Assembly (NCBI GenBank): GCA_008501785.1
Contig: QQUD01000899.1
Location: 1-11,762 of the forward strand
DNA: 11,762 bases
Direction: 5' to 3'
DNA from: Chloroflexota bacterium
GTDB taxonomy: Bacteria; Chloroflexota; Anaerolineae; Promineifilales; Promineifilaceae
Position numbers and translations under genes: made by a program. The notes under the pieces were generated by a model. The model saw only the letters and a list, made by a program, of their open reading frames with translations. It was not told where the DNA came from and did no database searches. Below, one piece after another: positions 1 through 6,411 of this stretch. The stretch's first letter is position 1. Each line of letters begins with the position of its first letter.

Positions 1-90
1 CGATTGTCCTAACTCTTTTGCCTGCAAAATAATCATAATAGGGGAATGATAATCATCCTGAAGATAGTTGGCAATAATGGATTGCTTATA

Positions 91-123
91 AGATTGGTCC
101 AATCTTGGAGATTGGACCAATCT
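91..123. repeat. Perfect 15-bp inverted repeat whose arms are themselves palindromic
   Basis: AGATTGGTCCAATCT (91-105) is followed by TGG and then its exact reverse complement AGATTGGACCAATCT (109-123). Each arm is also a 7+1+7 palindrome, so the DNA can fold as one 15-bp hairpin or as two small ones. No T-tract follows on the + strand, so a terminator is not obvious. It could be a dispersed REP-like element or a regulator-binding site; nothing in the window decides between them. Confidence 0.75.
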
Positions 124-238
124 AGGACCAACAGCACCGGTACTTAAGAGAGATTTACCCCACTCCAATATTCAGTTAAAGTTACATTATTCACTCCTTT
201 ATGCAGTAAAAAAGGCTGTGGGAGCTGCAACATCAATC

Positions 239-262
239 AATAATTGAATTATTTGCGCAAAT
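239..262. promoter_or_regulatory. Two abutting palindromes upstream of the TadE-like gene, operator-like
   Basis: AATAATT-G-AATTATT (239-253) shares three bases with ATTTGCGCAAAT (251-262), a perfect 12-bp palindrome. They end about 40 bases before the ATG at 302, where a repressor or activator site would be expected. The role as an operator is inferred from position and symmetry only. AT-rich palindromes also arise by chance. Confidence 0.3.
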
Positions 263-301
263 CATGACACATTTACATCGTTGCGCGAAGGGGAGTCGTT
301 T

Positions 302-1555
302 ATGAAACGCATCCGTCTATTTCAGACTCGATCACGAGGCCAAGCACTTGTTGAAGCTGCTTTGTTTTTTCCAATACTCTTAATTCTCGTAGCTGGGTTA
401 GTAGAAGTCAGCCAGTTAGTGGTTACACAAAACCGGGTAACTGATGCCTCCCGTGCAGCAGCCAGGTTTGGTGCGCAAGGTGGTGAAGACGAAGGTCTCA
501 TTAATACTGTAATGAACACAGTAACACAAACATTGCAAATCGATGAAAGTGTTTGGGACATTTGGATTATTCGGGCAACCATTAATGAGCAAGGCACAGA
601 CTATACAGATTGGTCCTTTACGCATTCATTTGGTTACTCTAATACGGTCAAGGCCGCCGCGATGCAAGAAAGTGCCATTAAACAAAATGTGCTGGATTCA
701 CTGCGTATCGACCATAATGGAGCCAGCTCAAATAGTATTGCCGGGGATCTGGAACTCGTTGGCGTTTATGCGATTCATGATGTGGACTCAATTTTGGGGC
801 TTGATAATATTCCCGCCCTAGGTGGAATAAACTCAGTCACAGAATTGAATGTGATGCGGATCGATGGGCAACAGTATGAAGTTACAAATGGCTGTTCTGC
901 CTTCCCTATTGCGCTTCACACCGGGGTACGTTCAGTTACCCCTCCCAATGAAGGGGCATCTCCTTACCCGAATAGCAATGATTTCGATTACCCCTCCCCA
1001 GCTCCAGATTATTATAGTTTCTACAAACATAATCCAAATGTCGATTTAGAACAAGCCCAAGAAGGCGACTTATTCCGTGTGTTTAACGGATTTGGCAGCG
1101 GTAATTTTGGGTGGCTTAAATGGAATACGGGTCGTACTGGCAGTGCTGTTGATCTAGCAAAAAGCTTGACCTGGCCAGGGGATAGCAATGACTATATGGA
1201 TCATGATAACAACAACATCAAAAAAGCTGCAGATGCTTACAACTATGGTGTACACGGCTTTGTGGAATATGCGGATGGTACCGATACATCCTTACACGTT
1301 GGCGATTGGGTTCCCGCCTCGACTGGCTTGAAAGGGGGGCAGGGGGATGATGCACTAAACGCATTAATTGACAATAAACAAGCCATCCGACTTATTGTTT
1401 GGGATGAAGCAGCAGGTACAGGCAGCAATGGCAGATATAAAACATCTGGTTTTGCCATATTCCGATTGGTTGGATATCACCTTTCTAATGGTCATGGTGG
1501 CTCTTGGATTCTGGCAGAGTTTATTCGATTAGATGAATCATGCGGTCAACCGTAA
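302..1555 (+). CDS. TadE-like pseudopilin with long extracellular C-terminal region
   Basis: Predicted 417-residue surface protein of the TadE/TadG pilus-assembly type. The N-terminus is basic, then reads RSRG|QALVE, which puts Glu18 at +5 after a prepilin-peptidase-like site at Gly13. About 20 hydrophobic residues follow and form the membrane anchor. The remaining ~380 residues would lie outside. Around residues 260-410 they carry Gly/Asn/Trp-rich stretches (GNFGWLKW, HVGDWVPASTG, KTSGFAIFRLVGY) resembling the C-terminal part of some TadG-related proteins. Typical TadE proteins are much shorter, under 200 residues. I chose ATG 302 because AAGGGGAG lies just upstream; a TTG at 281 in the same frame lacks such a site. 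It is followed 21 bases later by a membrane protein, probably in one transcript. No Tad ATPase or TadC is nearby. Family assignment of the N-terminus is firm; the role of the C-terminal region is unknown. Confidence 0.8.
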   Translation: MKRIRLFQTRSRGQALVEAALFFPILLILVAGLVEVSQLVVTQNRVTDASRAAARFGAQGGEDEGLINTVMNTVTQTLQIDESVWDIWIIRATINEQGTDYTDWSFTHSFGYSNTVKAAAMQESAIKQNVLDSLRIDHNGASSNSIAGDLELVGVYAIHDVDSILGLDNIPALGGINSVTELNVMRIDGQQYEVTNGCSAFPIALHTGVRSVTPPNEGASPYPNSNDFDYPSPAPDYYSFYKHNPNVDLEQAQEGDLFRVFNGFGSGNFGWLKWNTGRTGSAVDLAKSLTWPGDSNDYMDHDNNNIKKAADAYNYGVHGFVEYADGTDTSLHVGDWVPASTGLKGGQGDDALNALIDNKQAIRLIVWDEAAGTGSNGRYKTSGFAIFRLVGYHLSNGHGGSWILAEFIRLDESCGQP

Positions 1556-1576
1556 ATCGTAATGGGAGATTATGAG

Positions 1577-2164
1577 ATGAATGAAAAAGTAATGGTAAAT
1601 CGTATTGGTATCCTCATAAAAATTATAGGAAGCTTGATCGCCTTTATTATGGCATCGGGAAAATTGTTTGACACACAACCTGTAGCATACAAAATTGTGG
1701 CTGTTGCTATTCCAATTATAGGATTTGCCAGCTATTGGATTCTACAAAACTCGCCCCTAAAACGTCAGCTAGGCTTGGGATTGGTAATCAATGGCATGGC
1801 ATTCTGGGGCATGGGGTGGGTACTGATTTTGTTGGTTGATCCAATTGTCGGCTGGTGGGTTTATGTAGCCGGATGGGCAGCTCTATCCATTGGTTTCCTC
1901 ATTTATGGCGCGGTTGAAGCAAGTAAACAGAATCTGCCCAATTGGGTATTGGTAATATTTATGCTTGGGCTGCTGCCGGTAACGGCCGAATTAGCATCCC
2001 CCTATCGCTTTGCCACAGAATTAAAAGCTGGCAGCCAACTGTTAATCATGTTCGCCTTCTCTTTTGGCTGGATTATGATTGGATATGCGCTGAAAAGCAT
2101 CCCGGTAAAATCGCACCAATTGGAAAGATTGCCATCGCAACTGCTGCCTCAAGCTTATAAATAA
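1577..2164 (+). CDS. Six-helix integral membrane protein, unknown function
   Basis: I do not recognise the family. The 195-residue product is almost entirely hydrophobic. By eye there are six membrane segments at residues ~9-28, 40-58, 69-88, 91-112, 120-140 and 152-172, with short loops and a polar, basic C-terminal tail of about 20 residues. There are no charged catalytic motifs or cofactor-binding signatures inside the helices. ATG 1577 is preferred over the in-frame ATG 1562 because GGGAGA sits 7 bases before it, whereas nothing like a ribosome binding site precedes 1562. The gene starts 21 bases after the TadE-like stop and is closed by the strong terminator at 2201-2255, so the two genes probably form a unit. 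A link to pilus biogenesis rests only on that context. Confidence 0.7.
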   Translation: MNEKVMVNRIGILIKIIGSLIAFIMASGKLFDTQPVAYKIVAVAIPIIGFASYWILQNSPLKRQLGLGLVINGMAFWGMGWVLILLVDPIVGWWVYVAGWAALSIGFLIYGAVEASKQNLPNWVLVIFMLGLLPVTAELASPYRFATELKAGSQLLIMFAFSFGWIMIGYALKSIPVKSHQLERLPSQLLPQAYK

Positions 2165-2200
2165 AACATTCCCAGTTACTCTTCAGTAGTGACCTTCGAG

Positions 2201-2255
2201 AAGCATAACGAATTGTCTATGAACAAGTTTCATGGGCAAGTCGTTATGCTTTTTT
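2201..2255 (+). terminator. Strong intrinsic terminator after the membrane-protein gene
   Basis: Bases 2201-2223 pair with 2229-2251 as a stem of 22 pairs with one mismatch (A2212/G2240) and two G-T wobbles. The loop is five bases, CAAGT. The outer arm is AAGCATAACGA/TCGTTATGCTT. The stem runs directly into six T residues (2250-2255). It lies 37 bases after the stop codon at 2164 and separates the TadE-like pair from the pilin-PA14 gene. Confidence 0.9.
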
Positions 2256-2259
2256 GATT

Positions 2260-2346
2260 GTAAATACGGCACCTCACCCAACAGCTGCAAGATTTGCGCT
2301 GATTTTGTACAACTTGCCGCTGTTTATTTTGTGAGGTTTACTTTTT
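2260..2346 (+). other. Nested stem-loop, possible second terminator or structured 5' leader
   Basis: An outer stem ACCTCAC (2271-2277)/GTGAGGT (2331-2337) encloses an inner stem AACAGCTGCAAG (2280-2291)/CTTGCCGCTGTT (2313-2324) with 11 of 12 positions paired. GTAAA (2260-2264) could pair with TTTAC (2337-2341, sharing one base with the outer arm). The 21-base inner loop ends in the small palindrome TTGTACAA (2305-2312). CTTTTT follows at 2341-2346, so it may be a back-up terminator. It also lies about 80 bases before the pilin-PA14 start and could belong to that leader. No known riboswitch class is recognised. Confidence 0.5.
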
Positions 2347-2348
2347 AG

Positions 2349-2377
2349 TTGGACATCTCTCCTATGTTCCTGACAAT
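2349..2377 (+). promoter_or_regulatory. Weak candidate promoter for the pilin-PA14 gene
   Basis: TTGGAC (2349-2354) and GACAAT (2372-2377) are 17 bases apart, which suits a sigma-70-type promoter. They match the consensus at only 3 and 4 of 6 positions. The pair lies between the two stem-loops and the start codon at 2426, where a promoter is needed because of the terminator at 2201-2255. Alternatives in this AT-rich stretch cannot be excluded. Confidence 0.2.
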
Positions 2378-2425
2378 ATCAATATGTTAGTATCGTTTCC
2401 AGGAGCAACTTGAAAGGGAACCACC

Positions 2426-4240
2426 ATGTATTGGATTAGAAACAAACCACATCTTCAAAATAAATTACATCAACAAGGGCAAGGAATGGTTGAATATGCC
2501 ATGTTGTTGCTGCTTGTTGCCGCAGCGGCGGCTTTATCTTTGACCTCTCTTGGCGAAGAAGTTGTCAACGCATTACGTAAAATCAATTGGGGCAACGATG
2601 AAACGACGTCAGAAGTTGTCACTGTTTCAGTGCTTGATGCAGAGCAAAATGGCATCGAGGGCGTCCGGGTGTTTGCATACACCGAGCAAGGTGATTATCT
2701 GGAAACTTATCAAGATACAGATGAAGAAGGGAGTGTGACGTTTGAGTTGGAAAACGGCCGTTTTCAATTCATGGCAAACCACCAAATGCAATATTTTTGG
2801 TCAGAAACCGTTCGTAGACCGGGCCAAAATCATACCAAAATCCTGACAGGACAAACGCCCTTTACCGTCACCGTTTTATCCCCTTCTGGTAATACTGTCC
2901 CTGAAATTCCAGTCAACGTTTATACCGAAGAAGAAGAATATGCTGGCATCACAGGTGAAACGGGTGAAGAAGGCACGCTCAAACTCGATTTAGTCGAATC
3001 CACAGTCAAATTCCAGGTGGAAGTCGATGGCAACACACAATGGACTGAGGCGGTTCCCACCAGTGACAAAGCGATCACTATTACGCTGAATCCTTGCGGT
3101 ACAAATCAATTTTTTGCTGAATACTTCAACAACCGAACATTGAGCGATGCCCCACTATTTACCCGATGCGAACCCACAATTAATAATAACTGGAAGGGCG
3201 GTGGGCCTGGTGAAGGGATCGCCAATAACAATTACTCTATACGCTGGACTGGGCAATTCCAATTCGAAGAAGGAACATACGGTTTTAGCACAACGGCAGA
3301 CGATGGGGTGCGTGTCTGGTTAGATGGCAAAAAGTTAACAGATGCCTGGAAATATCAGCCAGCCACAACCTACACATCTCGTCAAAAGTTAACGAGTGGT
3401 CTTCACGAATTAAAAATGGAATATTTTGAAGCGTATGGAAATGCAACAGCCAAATTGCGCTGGGATTCGGTCATTGATTCCTGTCCAACCGGTCAATTTA
3501 TGGCTGAGTACTTCAATAATAGAAACTTAAGTGGCGATCCGGCCATCGTCAAATGTGAAAACAATATCAACTATAATTGGGGCAATGGCGCACCAGTCGA
3601 TGGGATTAGTAGCAATAATTTTTCGGTTCGATGGAGTGGGCAATTCAATTTTAATGAAGGTGCCTACCATTTTAATGCAACAGGTGATGATGGTGTGCGC
3701 GTTTGGGTAGACAACAAGCAAATTGTAAATGCGTGGAAGCCACAAACAGCCGCAACCTATTCCTCTCGTCAGACGCTAACGTCTGGCGAACACACAATCA
3801 CCATGGAATATTACGAACGTGGCGGTATCGCTGTGGCCACATTGGGATGGAAAGAGGCAATCACCACCTGCCCAGAAGGCCAATTCATGGCTGAATATTT
3901 CAATAACAGAAATCTAAGCGGCGAACCTGTACTGGTTCGGTGCGATAAAAGCATCAATTTCCAATGGAACGGCAGTCCAGCCGATGAGGTTAACCCAGAT
4001 AATTTTTCAGTTCGCTGGCAAGGGAAATTTACATTTGCTGGTGGTGAATCAACGTTTTCGGCAACAGCTGACGACGGCATACAGGTATTTGTAGATAACG
4101 ATCTGATCATTGGTGCCTGGCATAAACGATCTTCGAAGAGCATTGACGCCAACGTCGAGTTAACGCCCGGTACACATGAAATAACTGTCAATTATTACGA
4201 AGGTGGTGGCAGAGCAGTCGCCAAAGTTAATTGGAAGTAA
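2426..4240 (+). CDS. Flp-type prepilin fused to two beta-sandwich modules and three PA14 domains (putative pilin-adhesin)
   Basis: The 604-residue protein starts like a Flp/type IVb pilin. A short basic leader is followed by QQG|QGMVEYAM, a prepilin-peptidase-like site at Gly18 with Glu23-Tyr24 at +5/+6, and a ~25-residue hydrophobic helix ending near LGEEVVNALRKI. Residues ~64-140 and ~145-222 look like two small carboxypeptidase-regulatory/CNA-B-like beta-sandwiches (DxxGxxxxxVxVxxYxxxx pattern). Three PA14 domains follow at ~224-347, 353-476 and 482-604, with a repeat length of 128-129 residues. Each has AEYFNNR, a DDG motif (D292/D293, D421/D422, D549/D550) and a Cys pair 24 residues apart. 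In PA14 lectins such as yeast Flo/Epa adhesins an Asp-Asp pair binds calcium for glycan recognition, so sugar binding is likely but inferred. AAGGGA precedes ATG 2426. Canonical Flp pilins have only about 50-80 residues, so this is an outsized minor pilin or tip adhesin. Confidence 0.85.
   Translation: MYWIRNKPHLQNKLHQQGQGMVEYAMLLLLVAAAAALSLTSLGEEVVNALRKINWGNDETTSEVVTVSVLDAEQNGIEGVRVFAYTEQGDYLETYQDTDEEGSVTFELENGRFQFMANHQMQYFWSETVRRPGQNHTKILTGQTPFTVTVLSPSGNTVPEIPVNVYTEEEEYAGITGETGEEGTLKLDLVESTVKFQVEVDGNTQWTEAVPTSDKAITITLNPCGTNQFFAEYFNNRTLSDAPLFTRCEPTINNNWKGGGPGEGIANNNYSIRWTGQFQFEEGTYGFSTTADDGVRVWLDGKKLTDAWKYQPATTYTSRQKLTSGLHELKMEYFEAYGNATAKLRWDSVIDSCPTGQFMAEYFNNRNLSGDPAIVKCENNINYNWGNGAPVDGISSNNFSVRWSGQFNFNEGAYHFNATGDDGVRVWVDNKQIVNAWKPQTAATYSSRQTLTSGEHTITMEYYERGGIAVATLGWKEAITTCPEGQFMAEYFNNRNLSGEPVLVRCDKSINFQWNGSPADEVNPDNFSVRWQGKFTFAGGESTFSATADDGIQVFVDNDLIIGAWHKRSSKSIDANVELTPGTHEITVNYYEGGGRAVAKVNWK
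3095..4237 (+). repeat. Three tandem PA14-coding repeats, period ~387 bp
   Basis: The C-terminal two thirds of the pilin-PA14 gene consists of three in-frame repeats of 128-129 codons beginning at 3095, 3482 and 3869. Copies 2 and 3 share nearly identical protein starts (CPxGQFMAEYFNNRNLSGxP) but differ at many third codon positions. Copy 1 is more distant in both protein and DNA. The duplication is therefore not recent, and the protein sequence has been kept under selection. Confidence 0.85.
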
Positions 4241-4279
4241 GCAGCACAAGAAATTCAAAAGATGTTAGAGGGCACAGAT

Positions 4280-4612
4280 ATGAGTAATCACAATTATCAA
4301 AAAGATATTGAACTTTTCTCACAGCTACGCGAAGATTTTAACGAAGCTCAAGAAACGGCCGTTATCGCTCCAAAATTATCACTAACCCAACGCCTACAAT
4401 CAAGAATGGGAAGTTATGGTACAAATAAACGAATTAAGGCGCTCGTATTGCGTGGTTTATTGCTTTTTATGGGAACCATCGTCATGGGTCAGCTTTTTAT
4501 TCAAGGGAGAGCAGCCATTAACGCCGAAACCGAAGGGCCTATTCCCTTGGCAATTGCGGTTGAACAAGTTGAAGATGATTTGATGCCTATTCCTCCCCCA
4601 CCAACGAATTAA
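4280..4612 (+). CDS. Small single-pass membrane protein with proline-rich tail, unknown function
   Basis: I do not recognise this 110-residue protein. Residues 1-50 are polar and mixed-charge, with a predicted helical stretch. A basic patch (NKRIK, 49-53) precedes one hydrophobic segment at ~54-75, suggesting the N-terminus is cytoplasmic. The last ~30 residues are acidic and end in PIPPPPTN. ATG 4280 is favoured over ATG 4262 because GAGGG lies about 7 bases before it. It begins 39 bases after the pilin-PA14 stop with no terminator between, so co-transcription is likely. A role in anchoring or assembling the PA14 pilin would fit the context but is not shown by any motif. Confidence 0.6.
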   Translation: MSNHNYQKDIELFSQLREDFNEAQETAVIAPKLSLTQRLQSRMGSYGTNKRIKALVLRGLLLFMGTIVMGQLFIQGRAAINAETEGPIPLAIAVEQVEDDLMPIPPPPTN

Positions 4613-4679
4613 CAGTACTACCGGCTCGTGCTTTTCAAACAATTTTCAGGTTACAATCAGCAATGGAGGTAAACGACCT

Positions 4680-5363
4680 ATGCGATTATACTGTTTATTT
4701 ATCATACTGTTGGTGTCGGTAACGGCCGTTTCTTGCTCATCTAATTCAAACAACCTATTGCCCACCCAGGTGCCAACCGCCGCCCCCCTGGACGGCCCAC
4801 CTGGCACAAATATGCTCAACGCACCCTGGCAATCGATCACCAATCATGACAATGGCATATCTATCGAATATCCACAAGATTGGACAGGAACCAACACCAG
4901 GGAAGCCATTCGTCTCATGCCAGTTTCTATAGCAACCGCCTCAGGTTTCGACAACATTCCTGCAAATGTAAGCTTGTATAATGACACAACAACTGACAGT
5001 ACAGCTGACATCGTAAACACACTAGAATCGATGATTTCTGCGCCAACATTCGGTCCCGAAAACGCAATCACACGCGTGGTAGCCCCAACGGCCGTTTCCA
5101 TCAACAATTACGAAGCAGCCATCGCCCAAATCACCTTTTTACCCGCGCCATTTGAAGCGCCAGAAGAGGGGGCTGGAGAAATTAATCCCGACACCTTCCC
5201 AGAACCAGAAGAATTTCACCTGTACATGGTCGCCCTACGGCAAACTGATCAGACGGTTGTCTTCGCCGCATCCGTGCCATCCGCATACAGCAAAGAGTAT
5301 CTACCCGTTTTTGAATCGATGGCAAACACCATTCAAATTGTGTCAAGACAAAACGAAGAATAG
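4680..5363 (+). CDS. Lipoprotein with a PsbP/Mog1-like domain
   Basis: The 227-residue protein has a short lipoprotein signal peptide with the lipobox AVS|C (Cys19). A Ser/Asn/Pro-rich linker follows to about residue 50, then a compact domain beginning WQSITNHDNGISIEYPQDW. The 'f-x-I-x-YPxxW' opening, and an ending in which the chain closes with 'FESMANTIQIV', are typical of the PsbP/Mog1-like fold found in many bacterial lipoproteins of unknown role. No catalytic residues are apparent. GGAGGT at 4665-4670 clearly supports ATG 4680. The gene follows the small membrane protein by 67 bases without a terminator, so it is probably the last gene of the pilin-PA14 unit. Its stop codon lies inside a hairpin shared with the converging lacI-type gene. 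The exact function is unknown. Confidence 0.75.
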   Translation: MRLYCLFIILLVSVTAVSCSSNSNNLLPTQVPTAAPLDGPPGTNMLNAPWQSITNHDNGISIEYPQDWTGTNTREAIRLMPVSIATASGFDNIPANVSLYNDTTTDSTADIVNTLESMISAPTFGPENAITRVVAPTAVSINNYEAAIAQITFLPAPFEAPEEGAGEINPDTFPEPEEFHLYMVALRQTDQTVVFAASVPSAYSKEYLPVFESMANTIQIVSRQNEE

Positions 5364-5371
5364 ATTCGTTT
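5351..5371. terminator. Bidirectional terminator-like hairpin overlapping both converging stop codons
   Basis: AAACGAA (5351-5357) pairs with TTCGTTT (5365-5371) around a 7-base loop. On the + strand CTTTTT follows at 5373-5378; on the - strand the stem ends in TTTT. The TAG of the lipoprotein gene is in the loop, and the TAA of the LacI-type gene overlaps the right arm. The stem is short and AT-rich, so it may be a weak terminator. The position between convergent genes is what makes the call plausible. Confidence 0.5.
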
Positions 5372-6401
5372 ACTTTTTCCGATTTTGATTCAAACGACTG
5401 GAATCTCGCTCAATTAATATTGGTGTAAGTAAAGTATGTGGATTTTGCAGCGGGCGCTTTAAGATAACATCAATCAACATAGCACATGTCCGTTTGCCAA
5501 TTTCATAAATTGGTTGATGGACAGTCGTCAAAGGTGGGTTAGTAAAAGCAGCCAATGGGATGTCATCAAACCCACCGACCGCAATATCAACACCAACTTG
5601 CAAACCACGCTCCCGAATCGATTTCATGGCTCCTATTGCCATGAGATCATTACCACAAACCAACGCTGTAATCTCAGGTGCCTCATCTAATAATTTTGCA
5701 GCAGTTTCGGCACCACTATGTTGGGTCAAGTCACCATAAACAAGCCAGCGTGGGTTTAATGGAATTCTGTTTTTTTGCAGCGTATCCCGATAGGCTTGTC
5801 TGCGAATTTTACCAAACAACAAGCCTTTCGGTGGACTGATAAACCCGATTTTTTGATGCCCTAAATCAATAAAATGCTGCACAAGCAATCCCATACCTGT
5901 CATACTATCTTCATCAACATAGGGGAAATCTTCAACGCCATTTGTGCGGCCAAAGGCCACAAAAGGGAAATCGTGTTTGACAAGAGAATTGATACGCTCA
6001 TCGTTTTCCCGAGTGCGTACCACAATCACACCATCTACCCACCCACCTAAAACCGCACGCTGGTACGCAGCCCGTTCTGATTCGCTATCGGGCGAGTGCG
6101 TAGAAACAACCAGATCAAAATTTTGTCTAGCTGACTCATTACCAACACCCGCAATAAATTCACTAAAAAAGGGGTCTGAAAAACGTGGTCCGTAGGTAGG
6201 AATAATAAACCCAATTGTATCGGTACGCTGTTTCTGCAAACGGCGGGCACTGACATTTGGTGTATAACCAAGTGTCTTAGCCGTTTTGACAACGCGCTCA
6301 CGAGTTGCCTCTGAAACATCATCAAAACCACCTAAAGCACGCGAGACGGTCGTCACCGAAATACCAATATGTTCAGCAATATCTTTTAGCGTCACAGACA
6401 T
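5370..6401 (-). CDS. LacI-family transcriptional repressor, probable regulator of the sugar operon
   Basis: Full-length 343-residue LacI/GalR regulator. Residues 4-25 form the helix-turn-helix (TLKDIAEHIGISVTTVSRAL). The hinge follows at ~49-60 (NVSARRLQKQRT, with the conserved Leu55 that inserts in the minor groove). A periplasmic-binding-protein-like effector domain starts at DTIGFIIP, contains ALVCGNDLMAIGAM and GGFDDIPLAAFTNPPLTTV, and covers the remainder. It is the last gene of the minus-strand cluster, 72 bases after the GH38 stop. The start at 6401 matches family length exactly, although no strong ribosome binding site precedes it. By family rule it would release DNA, or occasionally bind, on sensing a sugar. 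Its location points to mannosides or mannose, which is inferred. It carries none of the AACGGCCGTT palindromes common in neighbouring genes. Confidence 0.92.
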   Translation of the reverse strand: MSVTLKDIAEHIGISVTTVSRALGGFDDVSEATRERVVKTAKTLGYTPNVSARRLQKQRTDTIGFIIPTYGPRFSDPFFSEFIAGVGNESARQNFDLVVSTHSPDSESERAAYQRAVLGGWVDGVIVVRTRENDERINSLVKHDFPFVAFGRTNGVEDFPYVDEDSMTGMGLLVQHFIDLGHQKIGFISPPKGLLFGKIRRQAYRDTLQKNRIPLNPRWLVYGDLTQHSGAETAAKLLDEAPEITALVCGNDLMAIGAMKSIRERGLQVGVDIAVGGFDDIPLAAFTNPPLTTVHQPIYEIGKRTCAMLIDVILKRPLQNPHTLLTPILIERDSSRLNQNRKK

Positions 6402-6411
6402 AATTATTTTA

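Larger units (their letters stand above)
1..301. other. Gene-poor leader region upstream of the TadE-like gene
   Basis: I see no convincing gene in these 301 bases. A minus-strand reading frame stays open from about 171 to the left edge, but it has no ATG with a ribosome binding site and its middle is made of the palindrome at 91-123, so I do not call it. The region holds a compact double palindrome (91-123) and two abutting palindromes (239-253 and 251-262) close to the start of the next gene. No clear -35/-10 pair stands out. The promoter of the + strand pilus-like genes is nevertheless expected here. Confidence 0.6.
2165..2425. other. Intergenic region between membrane-protein and pilin-PA14 genes
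   Basis: This 261-base gap contains no gene. It holds, in order, the strong terminator (2201-2255), the nested stem-loop (2260-2346), a weak candidate promoter (2349-2377) and the ribosome binding site AAGGGA just before ATG 2426. The break suggests that the TadE-like pair and the pilin-PA14 genes are transcribed separately. Confidence 0.7.

Noticed and set aside
1..171. Minus-strand open frame running off the left edge (translates as ...SIIANYLQDDYHSPI...).
   Set aside because: It has no ATG with a ribosome binding site, uses the palindrome at 91-123 as coding sequence, and is too short to recognise. It could be the 5' end of a divergent gene, but I cannot support it.
1562..1576. Upstream ATG giving five extra residues on the six-helix membrane protein.
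   Set aside because: No ribosome binding site precedes 1562, while GGGAGA is well placed for ATG 1577.
3766..3789. Hairpin TCGTCAGACG-CTAA-CGTCTGGCGA inside the pilin-PA14 gene.
   Set aside because: It encodes SRQTLTSGEH, which is conserved at protein level in the other PA14 repeats, and the equivalent DNA of repeat 1 does not form it. Probably a coincidence.
3811..4191. Minus-strand frame of 126 codons within the PA14 region.
   Set aside because: It is antisense to the third PA14 repeat, whose sense protein is clearly conserved between repeats. Shadow frame.
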